Origin: Streptomyces galbus
GTDB taxonomy: Bacteria; Actinomycetota; Actinomycetes; Streptomycetales; Streptomycetaceae
Length of the DNA: 64,000 nucleotides
NCBI RefSeq assembly: GCF_005280195.1
Contig: NZ_SZPR01000027.1
Coordinates: 86,812 to 150,811 of the forward strand
Direction of reading: 5' to 3'
Under the pieces are notes generated by a model. That model did no database searches. It saw nothing but the letters and a program-made list of their open reading frames with translations, and was not told where the DNA came from. Every line of letters starts with the position of its first letter. Positions within the stretch are counted from its first letter, which is position 1. The position numbers and the translations under genes are program-made. Below, piece by piece: positions 25,566 through 35,118 of the stretch.

Positions 25566-26311
25566 GGGACGGCGGGAACGGCGGGCTTGATCAGGTAGCC
25601 GGCGCCGCGCCGGGTGTGGATCATCGGCTCCCGTCCGGCGTCGATCTTCCGGCGCAGGTACGAGATGTAGAGCTCGACCACGTTGGCCTGGCCGCCGAAG
25701 TCGTAGGACCACACCCGGTCGAGGATCTGCGCCTTGCTGAGCACGCGCCGCGGGTTGCGCATCAGGAAGCGCAGCAGCTCGAACTCGGTGGCGGTCAGGT
25801 GGATCGAGTCGCCGCCCCGGTACACCTCGTGGCTGTCCTCGTCGAGGGTGAGGTCGCCGACGACGAGCACCGAGTCCGAGCGGCGGTCGGCGGCACCCGA
25901 ACGCCGGATCAGGCCGCGCAGCCGGGCGACGACCTCCTCCAGGCTGAAGGGCTTGGTGACGTAGTCGTCGCCGCCCGCGGTGAGACCGGCGATCCGGTCC
26001 TCGACGGCGTCCTTGGCCGTCAGGAACAGCACGGGCACGTCGGGCAGCTCCCGGCGGAGCCGGCCGAGGACGGTCAGGCCGTCCATGTCGGGCAGCATCA
26101 TGTCCAGCACGACGGCGTCCGGCCGGAACTCCCGCGCCGTCTGGAGGGCGCCCTGCCCGTCCCCGGCGCTGCGGATCTGCCAGCCCTCGTAGCGCAGGGC
26201 CATGGACAGCAGTTCGGTGATCGACAGCTCGTCGTCCACCACCAGCACTCGGACGGGGCTCCCGTCCGGCCTCAGCAGTTCGGTGCGCCCCTGGGGCGAG
26301 GTCGTGGTCAT
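25562..26311 (-). CDS. OmpR/PhoB-family response regulator
   Basis: 249 aa. The receiver has acidic pair D26-D27, phosphoacceptor D70, T98 and K120. The C-terminal winged helix (about 150-245) includes LTATEFELLRFLMRNPRRVLSKAQILDRVW and VVELYISYLRRKI. ATG 26311 (MTTTSPQGR) is preferred over an upstream frame opening at 26377. First gene of a four-gene minus-strand operon (RR, HK, GT2-GtrA, GT39). It resembles SCO4020 with SCO4021 from memory. Confidence 0.95.
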   Translation of the reverse strand: MTTTSPQGRTELLRPDGSPVRVLVVDDELSITELLSMALRYEGWQIRSAGDGQGALQTAREFRPDAVVLDMMLPDMDGLTVLGRLRRELPDVPVLFLTAKDAVEDRIAGLTAGGDDYVTKPFSLEEVVARLRGLIRRSGAADRRSDSVLVVGDLTLDEDSHEVYRGGDSIHLTATEFELLRFLMRNPRRVLSKAQILDRVWSYDFGGQANVVELYISYLRRKIDAGREPMIHTRRGAGYLIKPAVPAVP

Positions 26312-26448
26312 GGTGACACCCTGTCGGGGCCCTCTGAGAACACGCTTTCGCTTGTCTGTGATTTCCCTGAGAAACACACAGGGGCCTCTCAGGAACCGGG
26401 CCGGCAGCGGGAGTTCTTCCGGGTCCTGTCAGGAAGGGCGGCCGCCGG

Positions 26449-27342
26449 TCAGAAGAGCCCGTCCTGCCGGGCGGCGTCGGCGGGGGCCTCGAACCGCCGT
26501 ACGGGAAACGCGGGCGGGGCGTCCTCGCCCGCGGTCGGCGGCAGCAGGTCCCAGCCCGTCATCAGCCGGGTGTCCAGGATGACGACGGTGTCCCGCGCGG
26601 TGCGCAGGTGCAGGTCCGGTCCGGCGGCCGCGACGAGTGCGCCGCGCACCCCGCCCCCGGCGGTCAGCTCGGCCACCTCCCCCACGGCGGCCGGGGCGTC
26701 CCGGTCGAGCCCGAACGCCCGTACGTGGTCCACCGGGCGGAACGGCGCGGGCGCCAGCGACTCCGGCCAGCCGGCGAGGCCGACGGCACGCGCGTGCAGC
26801 CCGGCCAGCTCCGCCGCCCGCTCGGCCTCGCCCGCGGGCAGCCGGGAGCGTAGGGCGCGCTTGTCGGCGTACGGGATGCGGTCGGGCACGCGCAGGGCGG
26901 CCCGCAGCAGCTCCTCGGTGCGCCGGGCGGCCATGAGCGGGCCCGCGCCGAGCCAGGTGAAGCAGACGGCGCCCTGCTCCAGCAGCCGGGCGGTGCCGCG
27001 CTCGACGGCGGTGATGCCGACCTTGGCCGTCCCGGGGCCGAACCAGGCCAGGTACACGTGGTACGGCCGCGGGTCGTCGGCGAGCGTGTCCGCCGCGACC
27101 GAGTGCGCCCGGTCCAGCCGCGCACACTCCTCGCACCGCCCGCCCGTGCTCCGCGCCGGCACCGGCGTCCGGCGCGGACAGGGGTGCCCCCGCGCCCCCA
27201 CGCACCTCCTGACCTCCCCCGGCGCGACCGCGAAGGCCACGTCCTTCCCCCAGGACAGCGGGCTACGACGCCCCCCGTCCCACGTCAGCTCCGGGCTGCC
27301 CGCCGACCAGCGCAGCGCCGCGCACCTCCATGCCTGTGCCAT
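26449..27342 (-). CDS. DUF2797 family protein
   Basis: 297 aa. The family pattern is a Cys-rich segment (CVGARGHPCPRRTPVPARSTGGRCEECAR) that may bind zinc, then HVYLAWFGPGTAKVGITAVERGTARLLEQGA, which resembles a GIY-YIG-like core strand and helix. Molecular function is unknown. ATG 27342 is used, with a GTG directly before it. It overlaps the end of the next upstream gene by 80 nt. Confidence 0.82.
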   Translation of the reverse strand: MAQAWRCAALRWSAGSPELTWDGGRRSPLSWGKDVAFAVAPGEVRRCVGARGHPCPRRTPVPARSTGGRCEECARLDRAHSVAADTLADDPRPYHVYLAWFGPGTAKVGITAVERGTARLLEQGAVCFTWLGAGPLMAARRTEELLRAALRVPDRIPYADKRALRSRLPAGEAERAAELAGLHARAVGLAGWPESLAPAPFRPVDHVRAFGLDRDAPAAVGEVAELTAGGGVRGALVAAAGPDLHLRTARDTVVILDTRLMTGWDLLPPTAGEDAPPAFPVRRFEAPADAARQDGLF

Positions 27343-27781
27343 CACCCGCGAGCGTAGACGGAGGCACTGACAGCGGGGTCGAGGCCACCGGGGACGTGGT
27401 CACGGGTGACGAGGCCACCGGGGACGAGACGACCGCCGGAGGGACCACCGGGGCTGACACCGCCTGGGGCGAGGCCACGTGTCGTCCGCGCCCGGCGAGG
27501 CGGCAGCCCAGGCACTCCGGGTGCCCCCCGCGCGCGTGCGGGTCGCGCACCCGCATGCTCCACTCCGCCCGCGGCCGGATCCCGGGCGGCTTGCCCCAGC
27601 CGCTGAGGTGCAGCGCCCAGGTGACCAGCAGCGCGAGGACGTCGATCACGCCCCCGACGACCAGGGCGAGGGGCGAGACCGTGCACACGCCGACGCTCAT
27701 GACGGACGTCCCGACGGTCGCGATGGCGACGCCGGTCCAGCCGGCGACGGTGTGGCCCTCGTCGTACGGATGCACGCTCAT
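27263..27781 (-). CDS. HGxxPAAW-type small membrane protein
   Basis: 172 aa. The start MSVHPYDEGHTVAGW is a variant of the HGxxPAAW motif, followed by two hydrophobic helices (about 16-36 and 41-63). The C-terminal half is polar and contains a Pro/Val/Ser-rich repeat region. The canonical family has H-G and P-A-A-W; here it is E-G-H-T-V-A-G-W. The stop lies inside the following DUF2797 gene, so the long tail past residue about 145 should be treated with care. Confidence 0.65.
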   Translation of the reverse strand: MSVHPYDEGHTVAGWTGVAIATVGTSVMSVGVCTVSPLALVVGGVIDVLALLVTWALHLSGWGKPPGIRPRAEWSMRVRDPHARGGHPECLGCRLAGRGRHVASPQAVSAPVVPPAVVSSPVASSPVTTSPVASTPLSVPPSTLAGDGTGMEVRGAALVGGQPGADVGRGAS

Positions 27782-27788
27782 TGAATAC

Positions 27789-27835
27789 CTCACGACGTGA
27801 GAAGTTATGTTTCTGAACCTCTTACAAGGTAAGAC
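27789..27835. promoter_or_regulatory. Two palindromes in divergent promoter (candidate MarR operators)
   Basis: CTCACG-A-CGTGAG (27789-27801) and TCTTAC-AAG-GTAAGA (27821-27835) lie between the HGxxPAAW gene and the divergent MarR gene. Either could be the MarR site; the second is closer to MarR-type half-site spacing. Confidence 0.5.
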
Positions 27836-27890
27836 ATCTCGAAAGCGGATAACAAGGGAGCCGACGCTTCAGCCACGAGACAGAGGACCC

Positions 27891-28427
27891 ATGAGCGAGG
27901 AACCCGCGATGCCGGACGAGGCCGTGGAACCCGTGCCACCCGCCGACAGCGGCCGGCCGACGGCGACACCCGCGCAGGCGCTGGCGGCGATGGACGACCT
28001 GATCGCGGCCAGCATGGTCGGCCAGCAGGAGATGGCGCAGCGCCTGGGCGTGAACGTCACCGACCTCACGACGTTCGCGTACGTCCTCCAGGCCGGCGAG
28101 CACCTGCTGACGGCGGGCGAGCTGGCGACGAAGGTGCACGTGACCACGGGCGCGGTGACCGGGATCCTGAACCGCCTCGAACGCGCCGGCTGGATCACCC
28201 GCCGCCCGGACCCCACGGACCGCCGCCGCGTCCGGGTGGCGGCGGAACCGGCCGCGGTGGCCCGGGCGTTCGCCCTGTACGGGCCGTACTACGAACGCCT
28301 CACGGCCCTGTTCGCCTCCTACTCGCCGGACGAGATCGCCGTGCTGACCGACTGGTTCAGGAGGGCGACGGAGCTGGCGAACGGGTACCGGGAGGAGCTG
28401 CGGGGACAGGACCGGGGGGGTTTGTAG
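27891..28427 (+). CDS. MarR family transcriptional regulator
   Basis: 178 aa. The winged HTH at about residues 50-120 reads VTDLTTFAYVLQAGEHLLTAGELATKVHVTTGAVTGILNRLERAGWITRRPDPTDRRRVRV, with the conserved DPTDRRRxxV wing. The C-terminal helices dimerise (PYYERLTALFASYSPDEIAVLTDWFRRATEL). ATG 27891 is preferred; ATG 27909 is also possible. It diverges from the HGxxPAAW gene and precedes a rhomboid protease; the target is unclear. Confidence 0.9.
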   Translation: MSEEPAMPDEAVEPVPPADSGRPTATPAQALAAMDDLIAASMVGQQEMAQRLGVNVTDLTTFAYVLQAGEHLLTAGELATKVHVTTGAVTGILNRLERAGWITRRPDPTDRRRVRVAAEPAAVARAFALYGPYYERLTALFASYSPDEIAVLTDWFRRATELANGYREELRGQDRGGL

Positions 28428-28480
28428 AGTGCGCGGGGACGGCGGACGGGGTACGGATCCGCCCGGGGGAGGGAGAGGGC

Positions 28481-29194
28481 ATGGTGGACGCGGACGGCCG
28501 CGCGGAGGTGATGGTCGCGGAGGCCCGGAAGGCGTTCTTCGTGATGTTCGCCTTCGTGGCCCTGATCTGGCTCGTGCAGGTGGCGAACGCCGCCGACGGC
28601 TACGACCTCTCCCGTGACCACGGGGTGGTCCCGGGCGAGACCGACAGCCTGCCCGCGCTCCTCTCGGCGCCGCTGCTGCACTGGAGCTGGGCCCACATCG
28701 AGGCCAACTCCGGTCCCCTGTTCGTCTTCGGCTTCCTGGCCGCGTACCGGGGAGTGACCCGCTTCCTGGGCCTGACCCTGCTGGTCGCGCTCACCAGCGG
28801 CATGGCGGTCTGGCTGTTCGAACGGGGCGGCGTCGACACGGTGGGCGCCAGCGGCCTGGTCTTCGGCTACTTCGGGTACGTGGTCGTCCGCGGCCTCTTC
28901 GACCGCCACCTGATCGACACCCTGATCGGGATAGTGATGGCGGCGTCCTTCGCCTACCTCCTGACGGTGGCCGTACCGGGCACCCCCGGGGTGAGCTGGC
29001 TGGGCCACCTGGGCGGCCTGGCCGGAGGGGTCCTGGGCGCGTGGCTGTTCAGGGAGCGGGGGAAGCGGCGGGCGAGCGGGGGCGGGGGCGGTGTGCCGTC
29101 GGCTGCGCCGGCCTCGCGGAGCGAGGGCTCGGGCGGTGCGGCCTCTCCGCGGGCGGACCTGCACAAGGAGCTGCGGGACCTGGGGCTGGAGTAG
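28481..29194 (+). CDS. Rhomboid-family intramembrane serine protease
   Basis: 237 aa with six predicted helices. The catalytic pair is present: GASG with Ser124 (helix 4) and His176 in LGHLGG (helix 6). HIEANSGPL (72-80) is the usual second-helix His/Asn oxyanion region. It cleaves transmembrane substrates within the membrane. The C-terminal 35 residues are Gly/Ser-rich and polar. A strong GGGGGAGGGAGAGG precedes the ATG. Confidence 0.93.
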   Translation: MVDADGRAEVMVAEARKAFFVMFAFVALIWLVQVANAADGYDLSRDHGVVPGETDSLPALLSAPLLHWSWAHIEANSGPLFVFGFLAAYRGVTRFLGLTLLVALTSGMAVWLFERGGVDTVGASGLVFGYFGYVVVRGLFDRHLIDTLIGIVMAASFAYLLTVAVPGTPGVSWLGHLGGLAGGVLGAWLFRERGKRRASGGGGGVPSAAPASRSEGSGGAASPRADLHKELRDLGLE

Positions 29195-29258
29195 GCGCGC
29201 GGTGCCGGATATCGGGGGAAGCGCCCGCATCCCGACGTCAACCGTCAACGGTCACCCG

Positions 29259-29459
29259 TCACCGGAAAGCACCGGGCACCGGACACCTCTCCCAGGGACT
29301 GTCCGCCCGGTCCGCCCACCGCCACCAGACGTGCCGACCGCCGCACCGCCACACCGCACGACAGGTCCGCCGACCGTCGTCCTCCCGCGTGCAGAGCACG
29401 AGCCCACCGGACTTCATGACTCCACCGCACTCAGGACAGACAGGCGCCTCATTGCTCAT
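29259..29459 (-). CDS. Small zinc-ribbon-like protein
   Basis: 66 aa (MSNEAPVCPECGGVMKSGG...). CPECGG and later single Cys residues (LVLC, RTC, WRCGGRH, ERC) form a compact Cys-rich fold with Trp-rich strands, probably binding one zinc. AAGGTG precedes the ATG at about 9 nt. No specific role can be given. Confidence 0.7.
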   Translation of the reverse strand: MSNEAPVCPECGGVMKSGGLVLCTREDDGRRTCRAVWRCGGRHVWWRWADRADSPWERCPVPGAFR

Positions 29460-29541
29460 GCGCCGCACCTTAATGAGAAGCGGCCGGAGGCCCGGGGCCA
29501 TTAGGCCAGGATCCGACCTACCCCCTCCCTACCGTCTCCCC

Positions 29542-30060
29542 ATGACCACACCCGAGGACGAACGCGCGGATCTCCTGGCGACACTGGCCAAGCACCGGCA
29601 GTTGCTGCGCCACACGACGCGCGACCTGACGGACGAGCAGGCCGCGCTGCGCACGACGGCGAGCGAGCTGTGCCTGGGCGGACTGATCAAACACGTCACC
29701 GCCGTGGAGCGGAACTGGACGGCCTTCATCGTCCAAGGCCCGTCGGTGATGGGCGACTTCACACAGATGACGGAGGCGGACTGGGCACGCCGGGCGGCCG
29801 AGTTCAGGATGCAGCCGGACGAGACGCTGGCAGCGGTGCTGGACGCCTACGCCGAAACGGCCCGCGCCACCGACGAGTTGATCGCCGTGCTCCCTGACCT
29901 GAACGCGACCCAGCCCCTCCCCAAGGCCCCCTGGCACCAGCCGAACACCCACTGGTCGGCCCGCCGCACCCTCCTCCACATCATCGCGGAGACCGCCCAG
30001 CACTCGGGCCACGCGGACATCATCCGGGAGAGCCTGGACGGGGCGAAGACGATGGGCTGA
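29542..30060 (+). CDS. DinB/maleylpyruvate-isomerase-like four-helix protein
   Basis: 172 aa, DinB superfamily. Key positions are the metal-ligand His in GGLIKHVTAVERNW and the C-terminal His-rich HIIAETAQHSGHADIIRE, which together would form the three-His metal site. Members are thiol-dependent S-transferases using mycothiol or bacillithiol; mycothiol is the actinobacterial thiol. ATG 29542 begins MTTPEDERADLLATL. No Shine-Dalgarno is seen, so the message may be leaderless. Confidence 0.88.
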   Translation: MTTPEDERADLLATLAKHRQLLRHTTRDLTDEQAALRTTASELCLGGLIKHVTAVERNWTAFIVQGPSVMGDFTQMTEADWARRAAEFRMQPDETLAAVLDAYAETARATDELIAVLPDLNATQPLPKAPWHQPNTHWSARRTLLHIIAETAQHSGHADIIRESLDGAKTMG

Positions 30061-30215
30061 CACGGGGCCTGCGCCGCGGACGGAACGGGTTCGGGTGGGT
30101 CGGGCCGAGGACTTCCGGCGGGTGTGGACCCGCCCGTCGGTATCCACCCGGCACCCCCTGGCGACAGCCAGGCGCTGCGCTGCAACCGGTCCCTGCGCCC
30201 AACCCTGCGGGCGGG

Positions 30216-30482
30216 TCAGTCGAGCGTGGCAATGACGAGTCCGGCGAGGGCGAGCAGGGGCGAGCCGAGGAGCACGATGCCGCCCATGAGGCGGAAGAAC
30301 CAAGCACCGAGTTGCGACGGCTCCGCGAGACCCAGGTCCATCGTCCGCGCTGCCGTCACAGCCCGGACGGCGTTGCGTCGCGCGGCGGCCTTGTCCGCCG
30401 CGCCGCGTACGTTGAAGAGGAACATCGCTCCCCATGCCACGCCCGCCAGCCCCAGTACGAACAGCGCGATACCCACCACCAC
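30216..30482 (-). CDS. Small two-helix membrane protein
   Basis: 88 aa. Helix 1 is VVGIALFVLGLAGVAWGAMFLF and helix 2 is GAWFFRLMGGIVLLGSPLLALAGLVIAT. The loop between them is basic (AADKAAARRNAVRAVTAAR), giving an N-out/C-out hairpin by the positive-inside rule. No family is recognised. Confidence 0.65.
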   Translation of the reverse strand: MVVGIALFVLGLAGVAWGAMFLFNVRGAADKAAARRNAVRAVTAARTMDLGLAEPSQLGAWFFRLMGGIVLLGSPLLALAGLVIATLD

Positions 30483-30828
30483 AGCCGATCCCCTCCCTCG
30501 AGCACCGCCGCGACCAGCGGTCGTCCGAGGATGATGCCAGTCAGCCCGCAGGTCGGTGCGGGCGGACCACTCAGGAGATCGTCAGGGCACGACACGGAGC
30601 CGGCACTGTCCCCGCGAGGCACTGTGCGGCGACCAGCCCATGGTGACGCGCCGTCGGGTTGCCCGATCGTGACCCTCTCGGGGCGGGCTGCGGCTTCGTT
30701 GATCGGTTAACGTCTACGCACACGCGGCCGGCAAGATCCTCCGCGGCCGCAGGGGGTGACGCGGGAGTGCGTCCGGCCGTATCGGAGCGCCACGCGGCGG
30801 CAGATCGTCACAGCAACTAGGGGGAGAC
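30483..30828 (+). other. Intergenic region upstream of FG-GAP gene
   Basis: About 346 nt without a convincing gene. The last 120 nt contain TTGATC followed 18 nt later by TACGCA (near 30,699-30,722), a possible promoter for the secreted protein. AGGGGGAGA at about 30,818 is its ribosome site. Confidence 0.4.
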
Positions 30829-33800
30829 GTGAGGGCTGTGCCCCGGACGTCGACTGAGCCACTGCCCGCAGGCCGCCGCCGCGGAGGCCGCGCGGGCCTC
30901 GCTTCCGGTGCGGCCGCCACGATTCTGGCGGTCGCCGGTACGGCCGTCCCGCTCGCCGTGGACGCGCCGCCCGCGTGGGCCGCTCAACCGACGACCGCGG
31001 CGGACGCGTCCGCGGCGACCGCGGCGGACGCCTCCCAGGAGGTCGTGATCCCGCCCACCGATCGGGCCACACCCCGTGCGGACACCCCGCTGGCGGCGGG
31101 CACTACCGGATTCCTGCACCAGCAGGAGGGCCGGGACGGCTACACCTGGACCGACTTCTCGAGCGGCACCTCGACGCAGGTGCCGGGCCTGCAGACCCTG
31201 CCGGCCAACGCGCTCGTACGCCCCGTCGGCGCCGGCGGGGACCTGCTCGCCATCTCACCGAGCCCGGCCCGAGGCGCCGGCTGGTACAGCCTGCTCGATC
31301 CGCACACCGGTGAGAGCCGGGAGGCGCAGCTCCCGGCCGGCTACATGTTCCGGGGGACCGTCGCGGGCAAGGTGCTGGCCCTGGAGTCCGCGACCGCAAC
31401 CACCAGCTCCGCCGGTGTGCTCCTCGACACCGGCACCGATCCCGCGCAGCCGCTGCGCATCACCGGCCTGCCCGCCGGTGCGCAGCTCAGCAGCGTCTCA
31501 CTGCAGCAGGGTGCCGCGGACGACCGCGGCGCGGTGATCGCCTTCCGGCAGGACGGCGCGTACCGCTACGGCCTGCTGGACCCCGGGACCGCCGAGATCA
31601 CCCCTCTCCCCGAGACGATGAGCGGCCGGGGCCTGCGCATCCTGCTGAGCGCCGACCGCGTCGCCTGGTGGAACCACGGCTTCACCGGGCTGCGCTGGCT
31701 GCCCCGCGCCGACCTCTCCTCCGGGGCGCAGGAGTTGCCGCTCCCCGCCGACGCGGCTCCGGTGGCCCTCCTCGGCGGCGCCCTCCTGACCTCGGGCCCG
31801 GACACCGGCTCGGGCACCTCGCTCGGCCGGCCGCTGACGGCCCGGCCGCTCGACGGCGGGGAGCCGAGCACCGCACTCGACCACATCGCGCTCGTCTCGG
31901 ACCTCCCACCGCAGACGGCGGACGGGAGCGCCCTGCTCGTCGGCGGCTCCGGCACCGACGACTGGGCGGTGCACCGCTTCGCCGTCGGCTCCGACGTGCC
32001 GCCGGCGCACGCAGTGGTCCAGCCGCTGCCTCCGGTGACCTCCAAGGTCCTGGGGCTGAACCTGTACCGGGGCACCCTGAGCCGGGTGGACGGCATGGAC
32101 GGCAAGCTCCCCGTCCACCAGCAGGACGTCGGTACCGGGCCGGTCCCCGTGGCGGGAGCGGCCAAGCTCCCCACGGGAATCCCCTCTTCCACCGTGCGCT
32201 GTGCGACGGGTGAGGACTGCGTGCGGATGGTCGAGGGCAACTGGTACGGCCTGTCCTTCCTGTCCGAGACAGCGGGACGGACGTACCTGGAGACCCGCGT
32301 GGACGCCTACACGTCGCACATCGAGGTGCCGTTGCCCGGCAGTGGCGGCGAGGTGAGGGACGCGTCCTCCTCGTACGTGGTGGTGGACGGCGGGTCCCCG
32401 AGAACCCAGTACGTGATCTACCCGGGCTACCACAAGGTGGTGCGCAGCCGCCCCGTGCAGGCCGCGGCGCTCTGGTATTCCACCCTGTGGAGCGCGACCC
32501 CCGGCAGCCCCGGCACGCTGACGGCGGAGCGGCTGACACCGGACGCGGCCACCCCCGGCAAACCCCTCCGCACCGTGCGCACCGGTGCCGCCTGCGTGCC
32601 CACCGAACTGCAGGCGACAGCGAGTTGGCTCTACTGGTCCTGCGGCCCCGACCAGCAGGCCGGGGTGTACGACCTGACGAACGACCGCGGCTTCACCGTG
32701 CCGTCGGGCCCCGCCCTGCTCGGTGACGGCTACGTGGTCCGGCACGACCGGGACGCGGGCGAGCTCAAGCTGACGGACTTCCACACCGGCAGCCCGCTCG
32801 CGGAGCGCTCCGTGGCCGCCCTCCCGGCCGGACCGCTCGCGGACGACCGCAGGATCACGTGGACCGTGGACAAGTACGGCGGCCACATCGCCTACGTGGA
32901 CGCCGACCGTCGCGTGCATGTGCGCGCGGACGGGGTACCGGACTCCGCTCCGGTCATCGGAGAGGCGTACCCCTCCGGGAGCGTCGCGCCGAGGACCACG
33001 TCGTCGGCCTACTCGACCTGGACGGCCACGCTGCTCCTGAGCCGCCCCGTGGACTCCTGGGACCTGGACATCGTCCAAAAGACGACCGGTCGCCGGGTGG
33101 CTGTGGTGAGCGGCGGACCCGAACGCGGTCTCAGCGGCATCTGGGCCACGTGGAACGGCCGGGAGGCGAACGGTGCTCCCGCCCCGAGTGGTCTCTACAC
33201 CTGGCAGCTGAGCGCTCGGTTCAACGGCGGGACCGTGCCGGTGCGGGTCGGGAGCGGCGGCCTGGACGTGCTCTGCGGCGCCCTGCCGACCCATGTCTAC
33301 GACTGCGACGGGTTCCCGGACATGGTGGCGGTCCGCAAGGACGGCCGGACCGACTCGTGGGAAGGGCATCCCAAGGGGTACTTCTACAACCGCAGTTACA
33401 CGGCGGACTGGCCGACCTCCTCCACCCTGGTACCGGTCGGCGACCTCAACGGGGACGGGAACGCGGACATGCTGGTCCGCAACTCCAGCGGCGAGCTGCG
33501 TGCGTACTGGGGCTTCGGGCAGGTGTACTTCGCGCGGGGAACCAACAAGTCCACTGTCATCGGCACGGGCTGGAACACGTACGACCTGCTGACGTCCTCC
33601 GGGGACCTCAACCGTGACGGCCGGTCCGACCTGCTGGCCCGTGACCGGTCCGGAGCCCTGTGGCTCTACGCCGGTACCGGCAAGGGCACGTTCAAGTCCC
33701 GGGTGCGCGTCGGCACGGGACTGTCCGGCTACACGGCGCTGGTGGGCGTGGGCGACCTCAACGGCGACGGAACCGGAGACCTCCTCGGCCGGGACAAGGC

Positions 33801-34047
33801 CGGGAACCTCTATCGCTGGTACGGCAACGGAAAGGGCGGCATCGGGGGCCGCGTGAAGATCGGCGCCGGTTGGGGCTCCTACAACGCCCTGGTCGGCGTC
33901 GGCGACCTCACCCAGGACGGACGCAACGACCTCGTCACCCGCGACACCGCGGGCAACGTGTACCGCTGGGCGGGCAACGGCAAGGGCGGCTTCGGCGCCC
34001 GCGTGAAGATCGGCACCGGCTGGGGCGCCTACAAGGCGCTGTACTGA
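30829..34047 (+). CDS. Large secreted FG-GAP/VCBS-repeat beta-propeller protein
   Basis: 1,072 aa from GTG. The signal peptide carries a twin-arginine-like RRRGGRAG n-region, a hydrophobic core and a cleavage site near AWAAQP (about 52). The middle (about 70-700) is an all-beta region that may form a propeller. Around 720-800 there is a FlgD-like Ig domain (ATWNGREANGAPAPSGLYTWQL). The C-terminus (about 830-1,072) has at least four FG-GAP repeats with calcium-type loops (GDLNGDGNADML, GDLNRDGRSDLL, GDLNGDGTGDLL, GDLTQDGRNDLV). An extracellular adhesion or binding role is inferred; no catalytic domain is seen. Confidence 0.88.
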   Translation: MRAVPRTSTEPLPAGRRRGGRAGLASGAAATILAVAGTAVPLAVDAPPAWAAQPTTAADASAATAADASQEVVIPPTDRATPRADTPLAAGTTGFLHQQEGRDGYTWTDFSSGTSTQVPGLQTLPANALVRPVGAGGDLLAISPSPARGAGWYSLLDPHTGESREAQLPAGYMFRGTVAGKVLALESATATTSSAGVLLDTGTDPAQPLRITGLPAGAQLSSVSLQQGAADDRGAVIAFRQDGAYRYGLLDPGTAEITPLPETMSGRGLRILLSADRVAWWNHGFTGLRWLPRADLSSGAQELPLPADAAPVALLGGALLTSGPDTGSGTSLGRPLTARPLDGGEPSTALDHIALVSDLPPQTADGSALLVGGSGTDDWAVHRFAVGSDVPPAHAVVQPLPPVTSKVLGLNLYRGTLSRVDGMDGKLPVHQQDVGTGPVPVAGAAKLPTGIPSSTVRCATGEDCVRMVEGNWYGLSFLSETAGRTYLETRVDAYTSHIEVPLPGSGGEVRDASSSYVVVDGGSPRTQYVIYPGYHKVVRSRPVQAAALWYSTLWSATPGSPGTLTAERLTPDAATPGKPLRTVRTGAACVPTELQATASWLYWSCGPDQQAGVYDLTNDRGFTVPSGPALLGDGYVVRHDRDAGELKLTDFHTGSPLAERSVAALPAGPLADDRRITWTVDKYGGHIAYVDADRRVHVRADGVPDSAPVIGEAYPSGSVAPRTTSSAYSTWTATLLLSRPVDSWDLDIVQKTTGRRVAVVSGGPERGLSGIWATWNGREANGAPAPSGLYTWQLSARFNGGTVPVRVGSGGLDVLCGALPTHVYDCDGFPDMVAVRKDGRTDSWEGHPKGYFYNRSYTADWPTSSTLVPVGDLNGDGNADMLVRNSSGELRAYWGFGQVYFARGTNKSTVIGTGWNTYDLLTSSGDLNRDGRSDLLARDRSGALWLYAGTGKGTFKSRVRVGTGLSGYTALVGVGDLNGDGTGDLLGRDKAGNLYRWYGNGKGGIGGRVKIGAGWGSYNALVGVGDLTQDGRNDLVTRDTAGNVYRWAGNGKGGFGARVKIGTGWGAYKALY

Positions 34048-34059
34048 CGATCCGCGACA

Positions 34060-34085
34060 GCGGGCCGGCCACTGGGCCGGCCCGC
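34060..34085. terminator. Hairpin between convergent genes
   Basis: GCGGGCCGGCC (34060-34070) pairs perfectly with GGCCGGCCCGC (34075-34085) around ACTG. It separates the FG-GAP gene from the convergent hydrolase. Confidence 0.75.
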
Positions 34086-34090
34086 CGGGG

Positions 34091-34921
34091 TCAGGAACGG
34101 ATGAACGCGAGGATGTCCGGGTTGAGGACCTCCGGATGCGTCGACAGCATCCCGTGCGGATAGCCCTCGTACGACTTGAGGGTCCCGTTCTTCAGGAGCT
34201 TGACCGTCAGGGGTGCCGAGTCGTCGTACGGGACGACCTGGTCGTCGGTTCCGTGCGCGACGAGGACGGGCACGTCGATCCGCCGCAGGTCCTCGGTGAA
34301 GTCGGTCTCGGAGAACGCCGCGATGCACTCGTAGTGAGCGTTCGCCGCGCCCATCATGCCCTGGCGCCACCAGTTGTCGATCAGGCCCTGGGACACCTGC
34401 GCTCCGGGACGGTTGAAGCCGTAGAACGGCCCGGAGGGGATGTCGATGAACGTCTGAGCCCGGTTGCCGGCCACGCCCTCACGGAAGCCGTCGAAGACCT
34501 CCCTCGGCAGGCCGCCCGGGTTGGCCTCCGTCTTCAGCATCAGCGGTGGCACCGCGCCCACCAGCACCGCCTTCGACACCCGGCCGGGCTCGGCGCGGGC
34601 GACGTAGCGGGCGACCTCGCCACCGCCGGTGGAGTGACCGACGTGCACGGCACCGCGCAGGTCGAGCGCGCCGGTCAGGACGGTCACGTCCGCGGCGTAG
34701 GTGTCCATGTCGTGGCCGGTCGCGGTCTGGGTGGAACGTCCGTGGCCACGGCGGTCGTGCGCGATGACCCGGTAGCCCTGCGCCAGGAAGAACAACATCT
34801 GGTTGTCCCAGTCGTCGGCGCTCAGCGGCCATCCGTGGTGGAAGACGATCGGCTCCCCGTCCCGGGGACCCCAGTCCTTGTAGAAGATCGTGGTGCCGTC
34901 GTCGGTCGTGACTGTACCCAT
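34091..34921 (-). CDS. Alpha/beta hydrolase, non-haem chloroperoxidase/arylesterase type
   Basis: 276 aa. The catalytic triad is Ser97 in GHSTGG, an Asp at 226/227 in AHGTDDQVVP and His256 in YPHGM. The oxyanion HHGWPLSADDW and the signature AHDRRGHGRS are typical of cofactor-free haloperoxidases/perhydrolases, which are esterases that also make peracids. The ATG start has GGAG at about 8 nt. No signal peptide, so cytoplasmic. Confidence 0.93.
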   Translation of the reverse strand: MGTVTTDDGTTIFYKDWGPRDGEPIVFHHGWPLSADDWDNQMLFFLAQGYRVIAHDRRGHGRSTQTATGHDMDTYAADVTVLTGALDLRGAVHVGHSTGGGEVARYVARAEPGRVSKAVLVGAVPPLMLKTEANPGGLPREVFDGFREGVAGNRAQTFIDIPSGPFYGFNRPGAQVSQGLIDNWWRQGMMGAANAHYECIAAFSETDFTEDLRRIDVPVLVAHGTDDQVVPYDDSAPLTVKLLKNGTLKSYEGYPHGMLSTHPEVLNPDILAFIRS

Positions 34922-35118
34922 CGAAGAATCTCCGCTCGTCCAGGCGCACCCCGGCCACGGAGCGATGAGTGGGGGGCGCGCGGGACTTACGCCCAGTGGG
35001 CGCGGTCCGGGTGTAGGGCCCACGTTACGCCCTGCCCCTGCGGGCCACATCCGCAGTTCGTCGACGTCCACCACGTCTCAGAGATCGTCCGCACGGGCTC
35101 GATCGCCAGGCCGGCGAC